Positions 9,227 to 20,200 of a DNA stretch of 45,362 nucleotides are shown here, piece after piece (the stretch's first letter is position 1; every line of letters begins with the position of its first letter). Source of the stretch: an uncultured Pelagibacteraceae bacterium (GTDB lineage: Bacteria; Pseudomonadota; Alphaproteobacteria; Pelagibacterales; Pelagibacteraceae). The DNA lies in NCBI GenBank assembly GCA_902635975.1, contig CACPQC010000005.1:1-45362 (forward strand), in the 5' to 3' direction. Both the position numbers and the translations under genes were made by a program. The notes beneath the pieces are model-generated. The model made no database searches. It worked only from the letters and a program-made list of their open reading frames with translations, and was not told the origin of the DNA.

Positions 9227-10480
9227 ATGAGCTTAGAAACAAAACAAATTTTAACAACTGATGGAATTCCTTTAGAGGTAAGTCTTAAAAAAGCAGAAAA
9301 GAAAAATAAGATTAAAGCTTTTTTACTTGTTGCCCCATTATTGTTGTTCATAATCATTACGTATGTATTTCCAATAGGAGATATGCTTATGAGAAGTGTT
9401 GATGATAAAATGGTCACAGAAATGCTTCCTAAAACTTTTAAGTCAATGGAAAAATGGGATGGAGAAGACCTTCCACCTGAAGAGGTATTTGAGGCTTTTT
9501 ATTTTGATTTCCAAAAATTAATTGAAGAGGAAAGAGAAGGAAAATTATCAACCCAACTTAATTATACAAAAAATGGATTTAAAAGTATTATCAAAAAATT
9601 AAGACGAAAGTCTAAATCTTTTGAGGAAGGAAATTACAAAGAACAAATCATGTCTGTTCATCGAAGATGGGCTGATGTTGAATATTGGAGGGCAATTAAA
9701 AGAAGAGCGCCTGCATATACGTATCAAAAATACTTAAAAGGAGTTGATATGTATGAAAATGAAAAGGGAGAAATAATTAATGTACCTGAGGATAGAAGAG
9801 TTCACAGAATTTTATGGCTAAGAACTTTAGAAATTGCTTTTTTTGTTACTGTGTTTTGTTTCTTGATGGCTTATCCAATAGCACATTTACTTGCAACATT
9901 GCCAATGAAGTACAGTAATTTATTGATGATTTGTGTCTTACTTCCTTTTTGGACCTCCTTACTTGTAAGAACAGCCAGTTGGATGATCCTTTTACAACAG
10001 CAAGGTATAGTCAATGATTTCTTTGTCATGATTGGACTAGTAAGCGATGATAACAGACTAGAAATGATGTTTAATAAAACTGGTAGTTACGTTGCAATGA
10101 CCCAAATATTACTACCTTTTATGGTGCTTCCACTTTACAGTGTGATGAAAACAATCTCCCCAAGTTTAATGAGAGCTGGTAAGTCATTAGGTGGAACCCC
10201 TTTTGTAGCTTTTTGGAAGGTCTATTTTCCTTTAACAATCCCAGGTATCGGAGCTGGATGTTTATTAGTTTTCATTTTAGCAATAGGTTATTACATTACT
10301 CCTGCTTTAGTTGGCGGAGCCTCAGGAACATTGATAAGTAACCAGATAGCATTTCATATGAAAAGTACTCTCGATTGGAGCTTTGCTTCAGCAATGGGAC
10401 TAATGTTGCTAAGTGGAGTATTAGTCATTTACTGGCTGTACAATAAATTAGTTGGAATAGATAATATTAAATTAGGATAA
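9227..10480 (+). CDS. ABC transporter permease, PotB-like, with long N-terminal soluble insertion
   Basis: TM segment LLVAPLLLFIIITYVFPIG, then about 130 polar residues, then permease core with SLGGTPFVAFWKVYFPLTIPGI EAA-like motif. Confidence 0.87.
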   Translation: MSLETKQILTTDGIPLEVSLKKAEKKNKIKAFLLVAPLLLFIIITYVFPIGDMLMRSVDDKMVTEMLPKTFKSMEKWDGEDLPPEEVFEAFYFDFQKLIEEEREGKLSTQLNYTKNGFKSIIKKLRRKSKSFEEGNYKEQIMSVHRRWADVEYWRAIKRRAPAYTYQKYLKGVDMYENEKGEIINVPEDRRVHRILWLRTLEIAFFVTVFCFLMAYPIAHLLATLPMKYSNLLMICVLLPFWTSLLVRTASWMILLQQQGIVNDFFVMIGLVSDDNRLEMMFNKTGSYVAMTQILLPFMVLPLYSVMKTISPSLMRAGKSLGGTPFVAFWKVYFPLTIPGIGAGCLLVFILAIGYYITPALVGGASGTLISNQIAFHMKSTLDWSFASAMGLMLLSGVLVIYWLYNKLVGIDNIKLG

Positions 10481-10485
10481 ATAAA

Positions 10486-11340
10486 ATGGCTTTACCCAAA
10501 TATACAGAACCACATTATAGAATTTGGCACTATGTTTATTTGACAATCTGTGCAGCAGTATTCTTTTTTCTCGTTGCACCATTGTTTGTTATTTTTCCAT
10601 TATCTTTTAATGCCGAGGAATTTTTAGTTTTTTCAGATGGAATGAAACGTTTAGATCCTGATGCGTTTTCTTTAAGATGGTATCAAGATATGATTTATGG
10701 GACTAAAAACCCTTGGGGATTAGCTGCAAAAAATAGTTTTATAATTGCTATCTTTGCAACAATAGGCTCTGTCATACTGGGAACAGTAGCAGCTTTAGGT
10801 TTGAGTAGTAGACATATGCCGTACAAAGGTTTAATCATGGCAGTATTAATCTCACCAATGATAGTTCCTTTAATTATTTCAGGTGTAGCAATATTTTTCT
10901 TTATGGCTAAAGTTGGATTAGCAGCCACACACACGGGAATAGTTCTCGCGCATATTATTTTGGGGACACCATTTGTTGTTATTACAGTAACCGCAACTCT
11001 TTCAGGATTTGATCATAGCGTGACAAGAGCAGCTGCTAGTTTGGGCAGTGATCCTGTAAATACATTTATGAAAATAACTTTACCACTTATTTTGCCTGGA
11101 GTAATATCTGGAGGATTGTTTGCATTTGTTACTTCATTTGATGAGGTAGTGGTTGTTTTATTTTTAGCTGGATTAGAAAACACAACCATTCCAATTCAAA
11201 TGTGGACGGGTTTAAGAGAGCAATTAAGCCCAACCATTCTTGCTGTTGCAACTTGTCTAATTATATTATCAACATTAATATTAGTGACCGCTGAACTTTT
11301 AAGACGAAGATCTGAAAGACTCAGAGGTATAAATCGATAA
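10486..11340 (+). CDS. ABC transporter permease, PotC-like
   Basis: Polytopic; AAASLGSDPVNTFMKITLPLILPGVISG EAA motif; follows PotB-like. Confidence 0.9.
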   Translation: MALPKYTEPHYRIWHYVYLTICAAVFFFLVAPLFVIFPLSFNAEEFLVFSDGMKRLDPDAFSLRWYQDMIYGTKNPWGLAAKNSFIIAIFATIGSVILGTVAALGLSSRHMPYKGLIMAVLISPMIVPLIISGVAIFFFMAKVGLAATHTGIVLAHIILGTPFVVITVTATLSGFDHSVTRAAASLGSDPVNTFMKITLPLILPGVISGGLFAFVTSFDEVVVVLFLAGLENTTIPIQMWTGLREQLSPTILAVATCLIILSTLILVTAELLRRRSERLRGINR

Positions 11341-11352
11341 AAATATCATTAC

Positions 11353-13575
11353 ATGAATATAAAAAATGTTGTAGTGATTGGTTCGGGTACAATGGGAAGT
11401 GGTATTGCGGCTCACTTATGTAATGCAAATATCCCAGTTACATTGTTAGATTTAAAAACTGAAATTAGTGAGAAAGCTAGGGAAAGAATTCATAAATCTA
11501 GACCACCTTTGCTAATTGATAAATCAAAAATAAATAATATTAAAATTGGAAATATATCTGATAATTTTGATGTAGTTAAGGAAGCTGACTGGATAGTTGA
11601 AGCAGTTGTTGAAAGAATTGATGTAAAACATCAAATTTATGAAAAAATATTTAAGTCAAGAAAAGCAGGTGCAATTGTTTCATCTAATACATCCTCAATA
11701 CCTATTAAAGTTTTATCTCAAAATTTAACGGATACAGAAAAAAAAGATTTCTGTATAACTCATTTTTTTAATCCCGTCAGATATATGGGTCTATTAGAAA
11801 TTGTAAAAAATGAGAACACTGATTTAAATAAGATTAATCAATTAAAAGAATTTTGTGAAATTGAGCTTGGTAAAGGTGCTATTGTTTGCAATGATACACC
11901 GGGATTTTTAGGAAATAGAGTAGGGGTTTATGCTATGCAAATAGCAATGACTGAAGCTTTTAAGATGAAGCTATCAGTCGAAGAGGCAGATGCGATTTTT
12001 GGAAGACCAATGGGTATCCCAAAGACAGGTGTTTTTGGTCTTTATGATTTAATTGGGATTGATTTAATGGCTGACGTTTTAAAAAGCTTTATTAAAGAAT
12101 TACCTAAAACTGATGAATTTCATGAGGTAGCAAAAGAAATTCCATTAGTAAAAAAATTAATTGAAACTGGTTACACTGGAAGAAAAGGTAAAGGTGGCTT
12201 TTATAGAATAAATAAATCTGGAGCAACCAAAGTGATGGAAGCAATTAATCTTGAAACAGGTGATTACTCGCCTAGTAAAAAGATTGATATAAAATCTGAT
12301 AAAGTAGACCTTAGTGGACTAATAAATAGAAAAGATAGATATGGTGAATATGCATGGTCAGTAATTTCAAAAATTATAAAATATGCCTCATCGCTAGTTC
12401 CTGGAATTACGAACCAATTTAATGACATTGATGAAGCAATGAGGCTTGGTTTCAACTGGGCTAAGGGACCATTTGAAATGTTAGAGGAAATTGGTGTTAA
12501 AAATTTTTTTAATAAAGTAGACGATTTTAGTGGAAACAATTTTTTAGAGGAATTGAATAAAAGTAAAAATGAAAATTTTTATGGTGAAAGACAAAAATAC
12601 ACTAACATTGAAACGCTGGGTAAAGTTAAAAAAACTGCTGTAAGATTAGATGGTAATGACTCTGCAAAAATTTTTAGATTCAATGACTATAATATTGTAG
12701 AGTTTACCACTAAAGCCAATGCTTTAGATTATGACTCAATGGATGCCCTTAAAAAAGCAACAGATAAACCACTAATAATTATAAATGAAAGTATGCAATT
12801 TTCAGCAGGAGTAAATTTAACTTATACGATGCAATTTGCAGAAAAAAATGATTTTAAATCAATAGAAAAATTTATTAAATATTTTCAAGAAACTTGTAAG
12901 CATTTAAAATATTCTAAACATCCTGTTATTTCTGCCCCATCAGGTTTAACTCTTGGAGGAGGGTTTGAGGTAATGGTTCAAAGTAATTTTGTTGCATCTC
13001 ATACTAATATAGTCGTAGGACTGGTTGAGACTATTGTTGGGTTAATTCCAGCAGGTGGAGGCTGTAAAGAAATGTTAGGAAGATGGTTAGAAACTGAAGA
13101 GGCAAAAAAAGATCCAAATTTTGCACCACTTAAAGTGTTTGATATTATTGGCTATGGTAAAACAGCAACTTCACCTGTAGAAGCTGAACCATTAAAATAT
13201 TTAAGACCTAGCGATAAAAAAATAATGAATAGAAACAGTTTATTGGAAGTTTCAAAAAAAATCATCAGCGAAAATAAAGATTTTAAAACACCCAAAGAGT
13301 TAAAATTTAATTTACCTGGAGAAAGTGTTAGAATCGAAATGAATAAAATTATTGAAAAACTTTATAATGAAAAAGTTATTTTAGACCATGGTGTTAATGT
13401 TGCAAAGGAATTAGCGAATGTTTTAAGCGGTGGAGATACAACAATAAATAAAACATTATCAGAGGATGATTTGTTTAAATTAGAATTAAATGCATTTATG
13501 AAATTGATTGAAACTAATAAAACTCAAGATAGAATAAGACATACATTGTCTACAGGAAAACCCTTAAATAACTAA
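11353..13575 (+). CDS. 3-hydroxyacyl-CoA dehydrogenase / enoyl-CoA hydratase-like fusion protein
   Basis: N-terminal NAD-binding VVVIGSGTMGSGIAAHL and HFFNPVRYMGLLEIV; C-terminal crotonase-like APSGLTLGGGFEVMVQSNFVAS. Confidence 0.88.
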   Translation: MNIKNVVVIGSGTMGSGIAAHLCNANIPVTLLDLKTEISEKARERIHKSRPPLLIDKSKINNIKIGNISDNFDVVKEADWIVEAVVERIDVKHQIYEKIFKSRKAGAIVSSNTSSIPIKVLSQNLTDTEKKDFCITHFFNPVRYMGLLEIVKNENTDLNKINQLKEFCEIELGKGAIVCNDTPGFLGNRVGVYAMQIAMTEAFKMKLSVEEADAIFGRPMGIPKTGVFGLYDLIGIDLMADVLKSFIKELPKTDEFHEVAKEIPLVKKLIETGYTGRKGKGGFYRINKSGATKVMEAINLETGDYSPSKKIDIKSDKVDLSGLINRKDRYGEYAWSVISKIIKYASSLVPGITNQFNDIDEAMRLGFNWAKGPFEMLEEIGVKNFFNKVDDFSGNNFLEELNKSKNENFYGERQKYTNIETLGKVKKTAVRLDGNDSAKIFRFNDYNIVEFTTKANALDYDSMDALKKATDKPLIIINESMQFSAGVNLTYTMQFAEKNDFKSIEKFIKYFQETCKHLKYSKHPVISAPSGLTLGGGFEVMVQSNFVASHTNIVVGLVETIVGLIPAGGGCKEMLGRWLETEEAKKDPNFAPLKVFDIIGYGKTATSPVEAEPLKYLRPSDKKIMNRNSLLEVSKKIISENKDFKTPKELKFNLPGESVRIEMNKIIEKLYNEKVILDHGVNVAKELANVLSGGDTTINKTLSEDDLFKLELNAFMKLIETNKTQDRIRHTLSTGKPLNN

Positions 13576-13904
13576 ATAAATATTTTTTGCTGTTGATTGT
13601 GCCACTTTTCAAGGACTGGTTTGAGTTGTTCGCAAGAAAAATATTTTTTTCTTTTGTCACTTTTATCAACAAATTTTTTTAAGTAACCTAACTTAACACC
13701 CTCTGATAGAATAGTTTGTATCGTCGTTCGACTAACTGTTGAATTAGTAATTTTACATAAATCTTCAAAAGTAATTTTTTCACGTCCATAAATATAAAAC
13801 GTTATTATTACATGAATTTTGGTTTTAAATATAAATGATAGTTCATTCGAGTCATTTACGTGGTTAACCAAATCTTTTGCTATTTTAGAAAATTTATTTC
13901 GCAT
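13572..13904 (-). CDS. Small winged-helix (MarR-like) transcriptional regulator
   Basis: ITFEDLCKITNSTVSRTTIQTILSEGVKLGYLKKFVDKSDKRKKYFS resembles HTH plus basic wing; divergent from the TPS operon. Confidence 0.6.
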   Translation of the reverse strand: MRNKFSKIAKDLVNHVNDSNELSFIFKTKIHVIITFYIYGREKITFEDLCKITNSTVSRTTIQTILSEGVKLGYLKKFVDKSDKRKKYFSCEQLKPVLEKWHNQQQKIFI

Positions 13905-14097
13905 ACTATAAAATATTGTTATTAAAATTTAACAGTATTTTTTATTTACACAGATAACCAATGTTTTTTTCAATTTTTAGCTATGCAATTTAATCAATTT
14001 AGAATTAATCATTTTTAGTGAATTATGTTCTAATTCATATTCAAACAAACATTCAAAATAAAGGTTTTTTTAATCAAATATACTATTAAAATTTGGT

Positions 14098-14110
14098 AGT
14101 AAATTTTACT
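14098..14110. promoter_or_regulatory. Candidate operator palindrome 1 upstream of tpsA
   Basis: AGTAAA-T-TTTACT perfect 6-1-6 dyad. Confidence 0.35.
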
Positions 14111-14126
14111 GCGAATTTAAAACTGT

Positions 14127-14141
14127 ATTACTTTAAGTAAT
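14127..14141. promoter_or_regulatory. Candidate operator palindrome 2 upstream of tpsA
   Basis: ATTACTT-T-AAGTAAT perfect 7-1-7 dyad, centre 30 bp from palindrome 1. Confidence 0.35.
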
Positions 14142-14209
14142 GTCAGATAAAATCTATTATGATTAAGGGATTCAAGTAACTTAAAGAAATATTAGAAATT
14201 TAAAGCAAA

Positions 14210-17200
14210 ATGAAAATATTAATAAATAAATTTATTAATTGGTTTTTAATATTTTTTTTAAGCCTAACAAGCACTAATTCATATGTTTTTGCTCAAAATA
14301 TTGATCAATTTGCCCTACCAACAGGCGGAAAAGTAGTAAGTGGAAACATTACCATCAACCAGCCTAACATCGGAAGACTTGATGTAAATCAAACGACTAA
14401 ACAAGGTATCGTTAATTGGAATACTTTTAACGTAGGTTCAAGCGCATCGGTCTATTTTAATCAACCGACTAATAAATCTACTATTTTAAATAATGTAGTT
14501 AGTGGAAAATCAATTATTAATGGCTCAATTTTTTCAAATGGAAGACTAATACTAGTAAATCCCACAGGTATATTAATGGGACCTACCTCAGCTGTAAGAG
14601 CAGAGGGTGCGATATTATCAACTCTAAATATTACAAATCAAAATTATCTAAATAATAACTTAGAGTTTTCATCAGATAAGCTATCCAAATTAACCGCAAG
14701 TGGAAAAATTGATGCTCAATACGTAGCTTTAATTTCTCCAGAAATAAATAACAAAGGTCAAATTATTGCTAAAGCTTCAACCGCCCTTGCAGCTGGAGAT
14801 GATGTTTTGTTAAGTATTAGTGGAAACAACAAGCTTACTGTGAAAGTAAAACCATCTAAACTTAAATCACTTGCAAATAATGAGGGAACAATTGAAACTA
14901 AAAATGGAATAGTAACAATAAAAGCTGATGCTGCACAAAGTTTAGTTGATGAAACAATTAAAATAACTGATGCAAAAGCACAGGGCCTGGCGTCAGTAAA
15001 TGGTGTTATCAAATTAGTTTCAAATACAGGATCTATCGAAGCAAGTGAAATTAAAATCGATGCAGGATCGAAAGGTGAAGCAACCATCTCGGGCAAATTA
15101 GATGCTAATTCTTCAACAGGTGAGGGTGGCGATATTGAAATTACTGGTAAAGAATTAAACCTAGTATCTGCAAAACTTAGCGCAGATGGTAAAGAAGGTG
15201 GTGGTAAAATATTAATAGGCGGAGACTGGCAAGGTAAAGGGGATTTGCTTCAGTCAACATATACTTCAATAGATAAAAATTCAGTATTATCAGCTAGTGC
15301 AACAGAAAGTGGAGCTGGTGGTACTATAGTCGCTTGGTCAAACATTAAAGATAGCAATTCAATTACAAGTGTCTATGGAACTTTAAAAGCAACAGGTATA
15401 AATAAAGATGGTGGTCAAATTGAAACTTCTGGAGCAACCTTAAATTATAATGGAATTAAAGTAGACACAAGTTCAGTAAGTGGTAGTTATGGTAATTGGT
15501 TACTCGATCCAACAAATCTAACTGTTGGTTCATCTGAGGCTTCAACATATGTAAGTAATTTAGCATCTACAAATGTTAATGTAACTGCAGATAACACCAT
15601 TACTGTTAACAGCGCTATTTCTTATGGTGGTGGAAGATCCAACGGAACTCTAACCTTTACATCCACCTCAACAGTTTTAAATGCAAATGTTGGATCGAGT
15701 AATAACTCATTAAATGTTATTTTTGCATCAGCGGTTAAACTTGGAGCAGATGTAACTATAAATACTCGAGGAGGTGACTTAACTTTAAATAGTACACTAG
15801 ACAGTAATACTAGCACAGCAAAAGGATTGACGGTATCAGGATCATCTGGATCAGCCACATTTAGTGGGAATATTGGCTCAACTTACAGACTTTCAGGAAT
15901 AGATGTTACTGCGGGGACTATCAACATTGGTGGAAATATCTCCACAGATTCATCAGCTGGAACTTATTCAACTTCTTCTCTAGGAGCTGCAGGATGGATA
16001 AGAAGCGATTATAACGGTTATTTTGGAGAATGGAACAATGGGCATGTTAACGATAATACAAATTTATTTAATAATACTCCTTTTGCTACCCATAACGTAA
16101 CGAGCATCTATCAGGGTGATCCTGGGTCTTATAAATCTTACAGATACGAGGGATATTTTAAACCTAATGCCTCTGGATCTTGGAGATTACAAGTAGGTGC
16201 TGACGATAGTGTGATATCTTATGTAGGAAATGCTGGCCAAACATTAGCTAGTTTAAAGTCTGCTGTACAAAATTCAAATAGATTTAATCATTCAGACAAA
16301 AGTGCTTATTTATGGGCATACCGTCCAGGAAGACACGGAGTTCAATATCACGAAAGAGATAGAACTTTTACTGCTAATGAAGTTATGCCGTTTTTGTATT
16401 TTTGGGGAGAAGCAACCGGAGGTGCAGCAGCAAGAATGCGTATACGAAATCCTAGCAATCAGTGGTCTGGTTGGACCAATAATTATCAAACTGGAGGTGC
16501 TACAGTATTTTACAGGTCGTATACATCTGAAAACGTAAGTTCAGCAAATGACGATATAAGATTAAATGGAAATGTTGTTCTAACATCTAATTCAACAATA
16601 GATGCTAATAACGACTCCATTACTTTCACAGGAACAGTAAATGGAAATTCTTCAGGAAGAAATTTAGTTGTAGATGCTGGGACAGATAACGTAACTTTCT
16701 CTGGTGCCGTTGGTGGATCAACTGCACTAAATGATATTACGGTAAATGGTGCAGCTTTGAGCGCAGCAGCTGTCACAGCCTCTGGTGATGTTTCAGTTAC
16801 AAACAGTGGAACAAGTACTATATCAGGAGTGATTGCGGCAAACTCATTTACAAAAGCTGGGGCTGGTCAATTAACATTTAAACCTTCTAACGCGACAGGA
16901 TCTATAACTTTAAACGCAGGTTCAGCTGTATTGAGTGCAGATTCTCAAATGAACAATCTAAGTGGTTCAGCAAATATTAATATATCCAGTAATGATATTA
17001 CTTTAAATAACAGTTCTTCAACTACTTATTCAGGAGTATTAAGCGGTTCAGGAAATTTAATAAAAACTGGAAATGAAACAATAACATTGTCGGGAACAAA
17101 TACTTATTCAGGTAATACCACAATTAGCGCTGGGACATTGTCTGTTTCAGGAAGATTGGGAAGTGGAACATATTCAGGCACTATTGCTAACAGCGGAATA

Positions 17201-20200
17201 TTTTCATACACATCAAGTTCAGCACAAACTTTATCTGGAGTAATATCTGGCTCTGGACAAATAACTAAATCAGGATCGTCAACTTTGACTTTATCTGCTG
17301 CTAATACTTATACAGGTGGTACTACAATTAGTGCCGGGGCAATTACTGTTTCTGGATTGTTGGGTAATGGATCTTATGCAGGTTCAATTAGTAATGCAGG
17401 TACATTAACTTTAAGTTCAGGCTCAGCACAAACCTTATCAGGTGTAATTTCAGGTAGTGGAGGAATTACAAAATCAGGTAGTGGAAATTTAACACTTTCA
17501 GGAAATAGTAATTTTACTGGAGCTGTAACTTTATCAACTGGAACATTAATAGCTGCAGCTAATAATTCGTTAGGTAGTTCACCTTCTATTAATTCAAGTG
17601 CTAGTAAAGTATTAAAAGTCTCTGATGGAGTTACATTACCATCTCTTGATGTAACCGGAGCTATATCTTTAGAGTCAGATATAACAACTACAGGAGCACA
17701 AAGTTATTCTGCAGCAACAGTTATTGGAGCTAGTTCAGGTGCTGCAGTAACTTTAGCAACTACAAATTCAAATATAACCTTTAGTGATAATGTAAATATT
17801 TATCAAAATACTACAATTAATACTGGTTCAGGGGCAGGTAATGTATCATTTGGCGGAACTCTTGGTTCAGTTTCAGGTGGAACAGCAAGAAATTTAATTG
17901 TAAATGCTGGAGGTGGAAATGTAACTTTTTCAGGAAATATCAAAGGTGGAAATTCCGTTACATCAACTTATCTTACATCAAGCACTCACACAACAACTCA
18001 AAATGGATCCAATCCTTATACAATTAGTAAAGATCTAGGTTCGGACTGGACCTATGAGGCAAAATATAATTCTTCAGGATGGAGTGGAAACTTAAATACC
18101 ATATTTTCTTACGGACACTACACAAAAGGTATTCTGATCAGATCACCAAATAGAGGAGATAGTTTTTATGTTAGAGGACAAAATCAAGGACCATTAGATT
18201 TATTTGGTCAAGGAAGTAATGGAACAGCTGGAAATTGGAGAACTGTAAAAATTACTTATAATAACAATATTGCAAAAGTTTATGTTGATGGTTCAGAGGC
18301 ATTTAATGGAACAAATGCAAAATCATCTGGCAATGTAATTAATCCAACAACTAAAACTATTATGATAGGTCGAGCTCATCATGCAAGCAACGAAGGTCTA
18401 GCAGCTACTATAAAAGATATAACTATTGTTACAGATGCAAGTGACAGTGGAGTTGCACTTAATGATTTAACCGTAACAGGGGCAGTTATATCTGCAAGTG
18501 GAGAAATTTCAGTGGATGGTGATATATCAATTAGAAACTCTGGAACTTCAACATTGTCTGGAGTTATTTCAGGATCAAATAATTTAGCAAAATTTGGAAC
18601 AGGAACTTTAAATTTATCAGGTGTAAATACGTACACAGGAACAACAACAATTAACGCAGGTAAGCTAAAAGTATCAGGTAGTGGTAAATTAGGAAGTGGA
18701 AGTTATTCTGCAAATGTTATCAATAATGGAACATTTGAATATGGTTCTAGCGCAACACAAACAATATCTAGTACAATTTCTGGATCAGGAGATTTAACAG
18801 TAAGCGGTGGAGCATTGACATTATCAGGAACAAATACATACACTGGGGCTGTTAATATAAGCAATGGAGGTGCTTTGATAGCTGGATCTGCCAGAGCTTT
18901 AGGCGCATCCGCTCCATCATTAACATCAACATCAACCTCAGATCAGTTTAGCGTTTCAGACGGTGTAACTTTGGCCTCTTTAAGAATAAACGGTGCAGTA
19001 AGATTGAATTCAGGAATAACGACTACTGGAGTGCAGAATTATACTGGAAATGTTTTAGTTGCCTCAGGTTCTAGAGGCTCCCCAGTTGAATTCACAACTA
19101 CGAATTCGAATATTAATTTTGGCGGTACTTTAAAAGGACAAGGTAATGCTAAAGCAAGATCAATGACAGTTAATGCTGGTTCAGGAAATGTAACCTATGG
19201 GGATAGAGTTGGTTATGCTTTTAATTTAGAAATAGTTGATCCAACTAATACTACTGATAGTTTTTATACAATGATAACAACAGCTAACACTATAACCCTT
19301 AAAGGCGATGTTATGACTTATGAGCAGCAAAGGTATAACGGAGATGTTTTAATCGGTAGTACGGGTAACAATGGAACTACAAGAACAGTATTATCTATGG
19401 ACCCAGCGGTAATATTTAATGGAAAAGTAAATGACACTGTATCTGGTAAACATTCTTTAGTTGCAAAAGCAGTAGAAATTGACAGAGGAATAAATTCTGT
19501 TCCTACAGTTCAATTTAAGTCAAAAGTAGGATCTATAAAAAAATTAAAATCTTATACTGGCTTAACTGGATACCAAGTATCAGGTGCAAGATGGGGTACG
19601 ATTAATCCTAGCTCAGCATTTGGAACTGCTACAGGAGTTGGTCAGAAAATGACAGGAAGTAGTGGTGGATTATCAAACTCAGTAAAAGAAAAAGCTAAAA
19701 GAGCTGCCAAGACAGCTGCAAAATTTAGGCCAATAAATAAGTTTGGCCCAGGCCCTATGAAGTTTAATATGTTTAGAGGTGGAAATAGTATTGGTTTTAC
19801 AAAAAGCGTTGAAATTGTTTACGCGGACAACCCAAAATTTGGAGATATAAAAGCAAGACCAGGTGGTAATAATTTTAAAATCGGTAAACCTTTAGCAAGA
19901 GGAAAAGTTGAGGGTAATAATCCTTCCGGACAAGGATTTTTTGGAAGATTATTCGGAGGTCCAAAAGGTAATCCATCAAACTTTAAGCCTTCTAATATTG
20001 AAACTGCAAAAGATTTTAATGCGCCACCGAAGCAATTTAGAGATATAAAAGAATTGTTTAAATCATTCGATGGCAAACCACAAAAAGGTGAGTTTTTTAA
20101 TCCATATAAGCTTGGCTCTAAACCAAATCAAAGAATAGAAAACAAACCCAAAATTGAAAATAATCAAGGCTTAAACAACATAGATACTAATCCTGATGCG

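Noticed and set aside
11353-13575. Dehydrogenase/hydratase fusion as a novel enzyme
   Set aside because: Domain order is HAD then ECH, the reverse of FadB, but fusions of this order are known in alphaproteobacteria.
14758-15096. Minus-strand ORFs inside tpsA (also 15622-15858, 16510-16776, 18379-18636, 19819-20076)
   Set aside because: Antisense to a repetitive Ser/Thr/Gly-rich gene, where lack of stops on the opposite strand is expected from codon composition.
16302-16538. Plus-strand out-of-frame ORF within the PA14-like segment of tpsA
   Set aside because: Overlaps the strongly supported frame; no initiation signal or recognisable domain.
17020-18890. Repetitive DNA that could be mistaken for a CRISPR or minisatellite array
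   Set aside because: Repeats are degenerate at DNA level, in frame and clear at protein level (beta-strand repeats); no conserved repeat with unique spacers.
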